12,704 nucleotides of DNA. It comes from Candidatus Omnitrophota bacterium (GTDB lineage Bacteria > Verrucomicrobiota > Verrucomicrobiia > Limisphaerales > UBA1319). Numbering within the stretch: position 1 is the first letter of the stretch; each line of letters starts with the position of its first letter. Location: the NCBI GenBank assembly GCA_023473405.1, contig JAMCZD010000538.1:1-12704 (forward strand), given 5' to 3'. The translations under genes and the position numbers were made by a program. Below the pieces are notes generated by a model. That model worked only from the letters and a program-made list of their open reading frames with translations. It made no database searches and was not told where the DNA came from. Shown piece by piece: positions 1 to 5,601 of this stretch.

Positions 1-419
1 CCCGGTTCAACCCCCCCGCGCCGTCTATTACGGATATCATCCCCGGCCAATCCATTGATTATAGCCAGGTGGGCTGGATTCGATTTCAGCACCGCGATCC
101 ATTCGGTGCCGCCGGCGACGGTCAAGGAGGCAAAGCCGCCGGCAACTCGAGCCGAACCAATCAACCGCTTCTGATGCTGCAGGCTCTTTGGCAGCAAACC
201 TCGCGGCGGTTGGCCGTCATCAATGGCAAGGTAGTCGGCGAAGGCGATTCGGTGGCCGGGTTTAAGGTTGAAAAGATCGAGGACGATTGGGTATGGTTGC
301 GCGGAACAGCCGGACTTGTACGCCTCGACTTCAAGTTTAACGGAACTGTGCCCAGCAAGGCGGGCGAGAATAAGATGAACATTACCAACCGGGCACCCGA
401 GTCGGGACCGCCACGCTAG
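1..419 (+). CDS. C-terminal part of GspB/MshK-like type II secretion/pilus accessory protein
   Basis: The frame is open from base 3 to the TAG at 417-419, giving 138 residues of a protein whose start lies before the window. The useful part is a small beta-rich domain running from 'LQALWQQTSRRLAVINGKV' through 'GEGDSVAGFKVEKIEDDWVWLRG' to 'LVRLDF'. The pattern 'R-A-INGKVV-EGD-V-GF-V-I--D-V-L' is typical of the periplasmic C-terminal domain of GspB/GspC/MshK-like proteins, which sit next to secretin genes and help dock or stabilise the secretin. The preceding residues (RDPFGAAGDG...) look like a disordered linker with the 'RDPF' motif often found before this domain. The secretin gene starts 29 bases downstream on the same strand, so the two are probably co-transcribed. 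Family assignment is by motif only; whether it is closer to GspB, GspC or MshK cannot be decided from this fragment. A GTG at 69 is an in-frame codon but not a likely start. Confidence 0.6.
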   Translation, partial: RFNPPAPSITDIIPGQSIDYSQVGWIRFQHRDPFGAAGDGQGGKAAGNSSRTNQPLLMLQALWQQTSRRLAVINGKVVGEGDSVAGFKVEKIEDDWVWLRGTAGLVRLDFKFNGTVPSKAGENKMNITNRAPESGPPR

Positions 420-448
420 CGCGGCCTTGAGAACCGTTTAAATATCAT

Positions 449-2161
449 ATGAGGCTGATACGTGTCGGTTTTGAAAATAGCTTGCTCTACGTCCTCTTGC
501 TGCTCGCCTTTCTGGCGGACTCGAGCTGGAACGGTCTCGCCAAGCCGTACGGAACCTCGCCGCTTGTTTACGCGCGAACTGCCAGGAACACCTCAAGTTC
601 AACCATGCCTTCGGGTTCCGTGGCGGATTCCATCGTCCTCGCTTCATCCAACCCGGCCTCGACTACTATCCAGGTTCCCCCCGATGTAGCTGAGACCGAG
701 AGCGAAATCCTCAGGCGCGCCGGGGTAACCGGTGGACTATCCCCGGCCACCACGATTACCACCGGTAAAACTCTCTACTCCTTTCGCGCCGATAACCTCG
801 ACATCACCCAGGCGCTGGCCTTGTTCGCCCGAGCCAATAATCTCAACATCGTCCCGGACATGGACATCACCGGCCAGATCACCGTCGATATCAAGAATCT
901 GCCGCTGGACCAGGTGATGGAGGCAATCCTCGATGCCCACGGCTATTATTGGGAAAATAAGGACGGCCTGATCCGCGTCCATGGCATGGAAACCCGCATC
1001 TTCACGCTCGATTACCCGCGCCTGGTGCGCAGTGGCTCCGGGTACAGCATGGTTTCACTCGGAGGCGGCGCAGGCGGCGGCCACGGCGGCGGTTATGGCG
1101 GGGGAGGCCTCGGCGGGGGAGGCATCAACGGCGGTGGCGGTGGCGGCATGGCCGGAAGCTACGGAGGCGGTGGTTACGGGGGCGGCAGCAGCTTGAGCGG
1201 GACCAGCGGCTCAGCGATTGAACTGCAACAGCAGGACAGCATCGAGTTTTGGAAGGAACTCGAAACGCAATTGAAGTTGATCATTTCCGCCAACGGCAGG
1301 CTGATGATCGACAAAATGGCCGGGATCATCCAGGTAACTGACCGTCCCAATGTCGTCGAGAACGTCGGACAGATCATCGCCTTGATGCGAAACTCGCTCC
1401 ATCGGCAGGTCGAAATCGAGGCGAAGATTTATGAGGTCGCCTTGAACGACCAGTTTCACCTCGGAGTGGATTGGCAACGGGTCATCAAACAGGCCGACCT
1501 CACCCTGGCCGTGACGAACATCGTGGCGAGTCCCGACGGCGGCGTTACCCGTGGCGCGCCTTCTGTTTTCGCCAGCTTCATTCCCGGGCCAGGCAAATAC
1601 GGCCAGATCGCCGCCACCCTCGAAGCCCTCAAACAACAAGGCGAGGTGCGTGTGGTCTCCCAACCCCGCTTGCGCTCCTTGAACAATCAAACCGCCATCA
1701 TCAAGATCGGCACCGATACCCCGTTTTTCTTCAGCTCGAGCGGGTTCATTGCCGGGACCCTCGGCGGCGCCGGCGGTACTTTTCAAAATACCGGCTTCCA
1801 GATGATAACCGTCGGAACCATTCTCGCTATTACCCCGCAGATTTCGAGCAATAAATGGATCACGCTCGATGTCTCCCCCGTCATCACCAGCCTGGCCGGG
1901 ACCGAATCCACCGGCACCTCCACCAATCGCGTCACGGCGCCAGTCCTCGATATCAAACAGAGTTCCTCTCTCATCCGGGTCGGCAACGGTGAAACCATCA
2001 TCATCGGCGGCCTGATCAAGGATAAACAAACCAAAACCGTTCGCCAAATCCCGTTCCTGGGCAGCATCCCCGTCCTTGGCTGGCTCTTCAAAGGCACCTT
2101 CCAGTCCAAGGAAAAAGATGAGCTGGTCATTTTCCTGACCCCTCATGTCGTGGAAGAATGA
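449..2161 (+). CDS. MshL/GspD-type outer-membrane secretin
   Basis: A 570-residue secretin, the ring-forming outer-membrane channel of type II secretion and type IV pilus machines. Residues 1-25 form a signal peptide (hydrophobic LLYVLLLLAFLA). Residues 108-180 hold a short N-terminal secretin/TonB (STN) domain ('KTLYSFRADNLDITQALALFA', then 'ITVDIKNLPLDQVMEAIL'). Residues 204-246 are almost pure glycine with Y, S and N. Residues 255-330 form a second N-type domain ending 'VEIEAKIYEV'. Residues 395-568 are the secretin pore, with 'VVSQPRLRSLNNQTAIIKIGTD', 'ITPQIS', 'ITLDVSPVI' and the closing 'GGLIKDKQTKTVRQIPFLG' and 'KDELVIFLTPHVV'. The LNNQTAIIKIGTD block is closest to the MSHA secretin MshL. 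The length is normal for MshL and shorter than GspD. It follows the GspB/MshK-like gene by 29 bases. The ATG at 449 is chosen for the signal peptide; no Shine-Dalgarno sequence is visible. Confidence 0.93.
   Translation: MRLIRVGFENSLLYVLLLLAFLADSSWNGLAKPYGTSPLVYARTARNTSSSTMPSGSVADSIVLASSNPASTTIQVPPDVAETESEILRRAGVTGGLSPATTITTGKTLYSFRADNLDITQALALFARANNLNIVPDMDITGQITVDIKNLPLDQVMEAILDAHGYYWENKDGLIRVHGMETRIFTLDYPRLVRSGSGYSMVSLGGGAGGGHGGGYGGGGLGGGGINGGGGGGMAGSYGGGGYGGGSSLSGTSGSAIELQQQDSIEFWKELETQLKLIISANGRLMIDKMAGIIQVTDRPNVVENVGQIIALMRNSLHRQVEIEAKIYEVALNDQFHLGVDWQRVIKQADLTLAVTNIVASPDGGVTRGAPSVFASFIPGPGKYGQIAATLEALKQQGEVRVVSQPRLRSLNNQTAIIKIGTDTPFFFSSSGFIAGTLGGAGGTFQNTGFQMITVGTILAITPQISSNKWITLDVSPVITSLAGTESTGTSTNRVTAPVLDIKQSSSLIRVGNGETIIIGGLIKDKQTKTVRQIPFLGSIPVLGWLFKGTFQSKEKDELVIFLTPHVVEE
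1058..1186 (+). repeat. Glycine-codon low-complexity tract inside the secretin gene
   Basis: About 43 codons, mostly GGC/GGA/GGT/GGG with scattered TAC/TAT and AGC, encode secretin residues 204-246. It separates the STN domain from the next N-domain. GGN-rich DNA of this kind varies in length by slippage. The protein segment is probably a flexible loop; some secretins have low-complexity inserts between N-domains, but this one is long. Confidence 0.85.
1800..1827 (+). repeat. 28-bp inverted repeat, arm 1 (within secretin gene)
   Basis: This segment, encoding secretin residues around 'MITVGTILA', is identical base for base to the reverse complement of 2350-2377. It lies in the conserved pore domain, just before 'ITPQIS', so this is probably the original copy. 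Confidence 0.95.
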
Positions 2162-2281
2162 GCTGAGAAATCACCGCGAGAACCCGATCTGCGCGCACCT
2201 TCCCGGAGAGTCATTGGCCGCCTTCAGTCCTCCCTCTTCTTCGCCCCTCGCGTTTCACTCTTCGCCCTTTGCCATTAACAA

Positions 2282-2306
2282 AAAGGCATCCCAGCGGGAT
2301 GCCTTT
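2282..2306. terminator. Bidirectional rho-independent terminator between convergent genes
   Basis: A perfect 11-bp stem (AAAGGCATCCC / GGGATGCCTTT) with a 3-base AGC loop. Read on the - strand the stem runs into TTTTTGTT, a good U-tract, so it mainly ends the pseudopilin transcript. On the + strand the U-run is short and interrupted (CCTTTCATT), so termination of the secretin transcript is likely but weaker. The rest of the gap 2162-2281 holds no recognisable feature. Confidence 0.8.
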
Positions 2307-2336
2307 CATTAAATTTTGACAGGTTTTTGTTTTAGC

Positions 2337-3074
2337 TTAGTTGGGGATGGCGAGAATGGTTCCGACGGTTATCATCTTGCGCAATTGATCGCGCAAGCGG
2401 GAAACGCTAAGTTCCTGCACGCTGCCGTCACCCAGGGTCACGTTGCCGGCGTTCTGATGCATCTTGTCATTCCAGCCAGCGCCGATGGTAGCGATATGGT
2501 TCGTGCCGAGAATAACGACTTGGGCTACCGTTGGGGTCGTAAACACATCAACTCTTGGATTGGCGTTGGTGATGTTGCGGTCACCGGCCAGGAGCATCGA
2601 AGGATACGTTTCCTGAGCTTGGATACCAATGAAATAGCTGACCGAATTATTCTGCCGCATGGTGCCTACGGCGCCAGGACGTTCCATGTCGTTCTGGAAG
2701 TTCGTGGCTTCAATCCGGCCCGAGTCGCTGGGGCAAAGAATAATCTTTGGCGTGCTCAGCTCGTTGGACATGGCCTGGAATATGCGGTAGATATTCGGCC
2801 GGAGTAGCGTCCCGCTGGCGCAATACTCGGAGGCGCCACCGGCGTTGGTGCTGATGCTCATGGGGTATTGGTCCTGGTTGTCAGTGGCAAATACCCGGAA
2901 TGCCAAGCCCACGTTCTTGAGGTTGCTGGCGCATTTGATTCGCTGGGCCTTGGCCTTGGCTTTGGCGAGAGCAGGCAAGAGCATACCGGCGAGAATTGCG
3001 ATGATGGCAATAACGACTAACAGCTCGATGAGCGTGAAAGCCCCGATTTTGTATTTTCTGAAACCTTTTTTCAT
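2337..3074 (-). CDS. Type II/IV-like pseudopilin with H-X9-DG motif
   Basis: A 245-residue prepilin-like protein of the expanded PVC-phylum family. It has a short basic leader (MKKGFRKYKIGA), then 'FTLIELLVVIAIIAIL' as the class III signal/transmembrane helix with the usual Glu at +5. The residue before the cut is Ala, not Gly. The helix leads into 'LPALAKAKAKAQ' and 'KCASNLKNVGLAFRVFATDNQDQYP', a hallmark of this family. Near the end H206 and D216-G217 form an exact H-X9-DG motif. Such proteins are inserted in the inner membrane, cut by a prepilin peptidase, and assembled into a pseudopilus or displayed; the exact role of the H-X9-DG subgroup is unknown. The gene converges on the secretin gene and has its own promoter. 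The final residues 234-243 (MITVGTILAI) are identical to a piece of the neighbouring secretin. The start is fixed by leader length; no clear ribosome binding site is seen. Confidence 0.9.
   Translation of the reverse strand: MKKGFRKYKIGAFTLIELLVVIAIIAILAGMLLPALAKAKAKAQRIKCASNLKNVGLAFRVFATDNQDQYPMSISTNAGGASEYCASGTLLRPNIYRIFQAMSNELSTPKIILCPSDSGRIEATNFQNDMERPGAVGTMRQNNSVSYFIGIQAQETYPSMLLAGDRNITNANPRVDVFTTPTVAQVVILGTNHIATIGAGWNDKMHQNAGNVTLGDGSVQELSVSRLRDQLRKMITVGTILAIPN
2350..2377 (-). repeat. 28-bp inverted repeat, arm 2 (3' end of pseudopilin gene)
   Basis: Exact reverse complement of 1800-1827; 522 bases separate the arms. It encodes the pseudopilin tail from 'MITVGTILA' to just before the stop. 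Its outer edge overlaps a 7-bp hairpin stem (2376-2382 with 2391-2397, CTTGCGC/GCGCAAG). Confidence 0.95.
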
Positions 3075-3104
3075 ATCTTAACTGTTTGGATTAATGATGT
3101 GCGC

Positions 3105-3132
3105 AGTTTAGACGATTCATAAACCGTGTCAA
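3105..3132 (-). promoter_or_regulatory. Sigma-70-type promoter of the pseudopilin gene
   Basis: On the - strand a perfect -35 TTGACA (3132-3127) is followed after 16 bases by TAAACT (3110-3105, 4 of 6 matches to TATAAT). An A/T-rich run (AAAAAAT) lies just upstream of the -35. The predicted start site leaves a leader of roughly 25 bases before the ATG at 3074. Confidence 0.55.
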
Positions 3133-3231
3133 ATTTTTTCGCGCGAATTTATTCCAGCAACAGCCGTGCCACCGTGATCAACCCGCATGGTAAACCCGGA
3201 ATCCGGACCGATCATCCGGCTATTTGATGAA

Positions 3232-3252
3232 TTTCACGCAAAATGCGTGAAA
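3232..3252 (-). terminator. Hairpin downstream of pepP, possible terminator
   Basis: A perfect 9-bp stem (TTTCACGCA / TGCGTGAAA) with a 3-base loop lies 18 bases after the pepP stop codon. There is no real U-tract on the - strand (TTCATC follows), so this could be a weak or factor-assisted terminator or an mRNA-stabilising 3' hairpin. Confidence 0.4.
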
Positions 3253-3269
3253 ATGACGCATCCGCCCCG

Positions 3270-4571
3270 CTATTCGGAGGCGCCCCGGGCGTTCATGATT
3301 TGCTCGATTTCCTCGGCCTCGATGGGAACGTCGGACATCAGGTCGATATTGCCGTTCTCGGTGATGAGGATGTCGGTTTCCAGTCGCACCGCGAGTTCTT
3401 CTTCCGGGATATAAATTCCCGGTTCGCAGGTGAGCACCCAGCCCGGCTGCATCGGTTCGGTGGTACAACCCACATCGTGCACGTCGAGACCGAGCGGGTG
3501 CGACACGCCATGCATGAAGTATTGCTTGAAGGCCGGCTTGTCGGGGTCCTGTTTCTTGACGGCGGTCTTCTTGATCAAGCCCAACTCGAGCAATTCATTC
3601 TCGGTCAGTTGCTCGGCCTCTTTCTGCAGGTCCTTCGACAATTTGCCGGGCACCATGCGGCGGATCGTCTCCCGAAAGACGCGCAGGACGGCGTTGTAGA
3701 CCTCTTTCTGCCGCCGCGTGAATCGACCGGAAATCGGCAGGGTCCGGGTGAGATCGGAATGGTAATGGGCGTAAGAGGCGCCCACATCAAGCAGGACTAA
3801 TTGGCCCTTCCGGCACACTTGATCGTTATCGATATAATGCAGCACACAGGCGTTCTTGCCCGAGGCGATGATGGGCAGATAGGCAAAACCACCTCCGCCC
3901 CGGATGAATTCTTGCGCGTATTCGGCCTCGATCTCCATCTCCGTAACGCCGGGTTTGACGAATTCGAGCACCCGGCGGAAGCCCTTGGCGGTCAAGGCGC
4001 ACGCATTCTTGATCAGGTCGATTTCCAGGTCCGACTTTACCATCCGCAACCGGTGCATGTAGCGCGCCAAACGGTGATAATCGTGCAGCGGATACCGGCG
4101 CCGGCAATCCCGGACAAAGCGGGCGTCGCGCGTCTCCACCTCGACGACGGCGCGCTGGTGTTCATTCGTGTTCAGGCAGACCCCATCGCATTCGCACATG
4201 AGCTGGTGGAAGACACGGGGAAAATCGGAAAGCCACAGCACAGTTTTAATGCCCGAGATTTCCCGGGCTTGGTCCTTGGTCAGTTTATGGCCTTCCCAGG
4301 TGGCCAGGGTCGGATTGGACTCACGCAGGAACAAAATCTCCCGCCGTTTCTCGTCCGACGCGTCGGGGTAAAGCAAGAAGATGCTCTCTTCCTGATCAAT
4401 CCCGCTGAGATAAAACAAGTCCGAATTCTGCCAGAGACGCATCGTGCCATCGGCATTGGTAGGCAGCATATCATTGGAGTTCAGAACCGCCAGCGACTTC
4501 GGCGGCATCAGCTTGGCCAACCGTTCGCGATTGGTTTTAAACAAACCAGGGTCAATTGGGGCGTATTTCAT
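3270..4571 (-). CDS. pepP: Aminopeptidase P (Xaa-Pro aminopeptidase), M24B family
   Basis: A 433-residue metallopeptidase that removes the N-terminal residue from peptides with proline in second position; expected in the cytoplasm, with two Mn(II) or similar ions. Residues 1-160 are the AMP_N domain (FKTNRERLAKLMP, then 'NSDLFYLSGIDQEES'). Residues 175-425 are the pita-bread catalytic domain. All five metal ligands are visible: D262 (LLDVGA), D273 (HSDLTRT), H358 (HGVSHPLGLDVHD), E383 (TCEPGIYI) and E398 (VRLETDI). The substrate-binding histidines H245 (LHYIDND), H354 and H365 are also there. The length matches E. coli PepP (441). No signal peptide is present. It is a single gene with its own likely promoter and does not appear tied to the neighbouring surface genes. 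The start at 4571 fits the family N-terminus (MKYAPIDPGLFKTNRERL). No Shine-Dalgarno sequence is seen. Confidence 0.95.
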   Translation of the reverse strand: MKYAPIDPGLFKTNRERLAKLMPPKSLAVLNSNDMLPTNADGTMRLWQNSDLFYLSGIDQEESIFLLYPDASDEKRREILFLRESNPTLATWEGHKLTKDQAREISGIKTVLWLSDFPRVFHQLMCECDGVCLNTNEHQRAVVEVETRDARFVRDCRRRYPLHDYHRLARYMHRLRMVKSDLEIDLIKNACALTAKGFRRVLEFVKPGVTEMEIEAEYAQEFIRGGGGFAYLPIIASGKNACVLHYIDNDQVCRKGQLVLLDVGASYAHYHSDLTRTLPISGRFTRRQKEVYNAVLRVFRETIRRMVPGKLSKDLQKEAEQLTENELLELGLIKKTAVKKQDPDKPAFKQYFMHGVSHPLGLDVHDVGCTTEPMQPGWVLTCEPGIYIPEEELAVRLETDILITENGNIDLMSDVPIEAEEIEQIMNARGASE

Positions 4572-4658
4572 CGCTTTTAATCATGCCGCTCGAGGGCAGG
4601 CGGTTAACCGGATCACCCAACCAGGTCCCCCCGCCCGGCGCAGTCAGTTCCGGCGATA

Positions 4659-4686
4659 GGTATAGCGAAAAGGGAACGCCGGTCAA
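4659..4686 (-). promoter_or_regulatory. Likely pepP promoter
   Basis: On the - strand TTGACC (4686-4681, 5 of 6) is followed after 16 bases by TATACC (4664-4659, 4 of 6). The leader to the pepP ATG would be about 80 bases. The left direct repeat of the MITE-like element begins only 10 bases upstream of the -35 box. Confidence 0.4.
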
Positions 4687-4695
4687 GAGCCCCTC

Positions 4696-4849
4696 GCGGC
4701 GACCAGGCAATTCTCATTTTGAACCTTCTTTCCACTTTGTCTCTCACTTTGTCCCTAAGGCTGCTCAAAAGCGCTGCAATAAAGTGATGGACAAAGTGAA
4801 GGACAAGCTTGAGTCACGCCATAATGAGAATTGCCGGCGGCGACCAGGC
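4696..4849. mobile_element. MITE-like palindromic element with 13-bp flanking direct repeats
   Basis: A perfect 13-bp terminal inverted repeat (GGCAATTCTCATT at 4706-4718, AATGAGAATTGCC at 4823-4835) bounds about 130 bases. Inside, 4733-4750 pairs with 4781-4798 at 16 of 18 positions (built from repeated CACTTTGTC), leaving a 30-base loop. So most of the element can fold into one long imperfect hairpin. Outside, the 13-mer GCGGCGACCAGGC is present on both sides (4696-4708 and 4837-4849), overlapping the left terminal repeat by 3 bases, as expected of a target-site duplication. The element has no transposase and would depend on one supplied elsewhere. An alternative is a REP/BIME-type unit inside a dispersed repeat. 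The rest of 4572-4658 has nothing recognisable. Confidence 0.6.
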
Positions 4850-5114
4850 TCAGGCCGTGCAACAAGCCATCGAGGGCTATCACCAATTCCAAGATCTCAC
4901 CGAACGTTACGCTCAAGCCATCATTGACCAAACCCGCGCCGAACTGGCCGCCCACTCAAAAAAAGAGCTATCGCCTCCACCGCAAATCCTCCTGGCCCAA
5001 GAGCGGGAAATCCAGCAACTGATCGCCGCTTTCCGGTCGGCCACTCCGCAGGGACCCCAGGATATGATCCCGGAGGGATCACAGAGGGCGCTGGCATCCC
5101 TCCGGGATGGATAA
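4824..5114 (+). CDS. Doubtful short ORF, hypothetical or gene remnant
   Basis: An open frame of 96 codons from ATG 4824, or 101 from TTG 4809. I do not recognise it. The start codon and first four codons lie in the right terminal repeat of the MITE-like element. The last 15 or so codons (MIPEGSQRALASLRDG) are encoded by REP-like hairpins found between genes. Only the middle, about 70 residues beginning GDQAQAVQQAIEGYHQ, is not repeat-derived; it is polar, Gln/Ala/Glu-rich, predicted to be helical, and has G/C-biased third codon positions like a real gene. Upstream of the insertion point the same frame has a stop at 4605-4607 and no ATG. It may be a remnant of a gene disrupted by the repeats, or not coding at all. 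Confidence 0.25.
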   Translation: MRIAGGDQAQAVQQAIEGYHQFQDLTERYAQAIIDQTRAELAAHSKKELSPPPQILLAQEREIQQLIAAFRSATPQGPQDMIPEGSQRALASLRDG

Positions 5115-5340
5115 TCTACCCGATCCGGTTACCGGTGGTGTCGCTGCGCTCAACCACCGCCTAATGGCTTTGACCCCTCCGGGTTCGCAGCGCCAACGGC
5201 CCGTTCCATCCTGGCATGAGCCACAGGTTTCTTACCTGCTTCGCGTTCGGCCGGCGCACGGTATGCCGATTTGAAATCGGCGATACCTGCCTGCGCCAAG
5301 AGAAGCGCGGCAGGCAGGCAGCAGGTTAGGAAACCTGCCC
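5061..5340. repeat. Cluster of REP-like palindromes
   Basis: A run of short hairpins fills this gap. Two near-identical units read GATCCC-GGA-GGGATC (5066-5080) and CATCCC-TCC-GGGATG (5095-5109), with a degenerate third at 5172-5186. There follow CGGTGGT/ACCACCG (5133-5139 with 5153-5159), CAGGT/ACCTG (5224-5238), a long stem centred on GCCGATTT/AAATCGGC (5261-5286), CCTGCC/GGCAGG (5286-5316) and GCAGGTT/AACCTGC (5321-5338). From memory, similar intergenic palindromes are common in Verrucomicrobia and Planctomycetes genomes. No gene is seen between 5115 and 5601. Confidence 0.7.
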
Positions 5341-5453
5341 TACAGTCTGCTGTATCGTAGGTTTCCGCACCCGATAGCGATGCCACAATTATAGTGAGCG
5401 GCTATCGAACCTAAGCACACCCCAAAAAACCTTCGCGAACCGGACGAATTATC

Positions 5454-5481
5454 TTGCCCAGGCTAAAATATTTTCTATTTT
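5454..5481 (+). promoter_or_regulatory. Candidate promoter of the discoidin-repeat gene
   Basis: TTGCCC (5454-5459) and TATTTT (5476-5481) are spaced by 16 bases in the only strongly A/T-rich stretch before the gene. The leader would be about 115 bases. The match is weak (4 of 6 at each box). Confidence 0.25.
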
Positions 5482-5601
5482 AAATACAACTATCAGCAGA
5501 TCGGTTTATTCGCAGTTATTCGTTGAACGTTTGGTCAGAATGAAGACTGGATCGGGTCGATTCCGCCATGATAAAAGCAACCTAAATAAGCCATCCTATT
5601 T

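Noticed and set aside
1211..2146. A 311-codon open frame antisense to the secretin gene
   Set aside because: The sense strand encodes an unmistakable secretin; the antisense frame is a by-product of G/C-rich codon usage.
3801..4580. A 259-codon open frame antisense to pepP
   Set aside because: The pepP frame has all metal ligands and full family length; the opposite frame has no domain.
4556..4927. A 123-codon + strand frame running through the MITE-like element
   Set aside because: It crosses the whole palindromic element and both direct repeats, changes character throughout and has no recognisable domain; it overlaps the pepP start and promoter.
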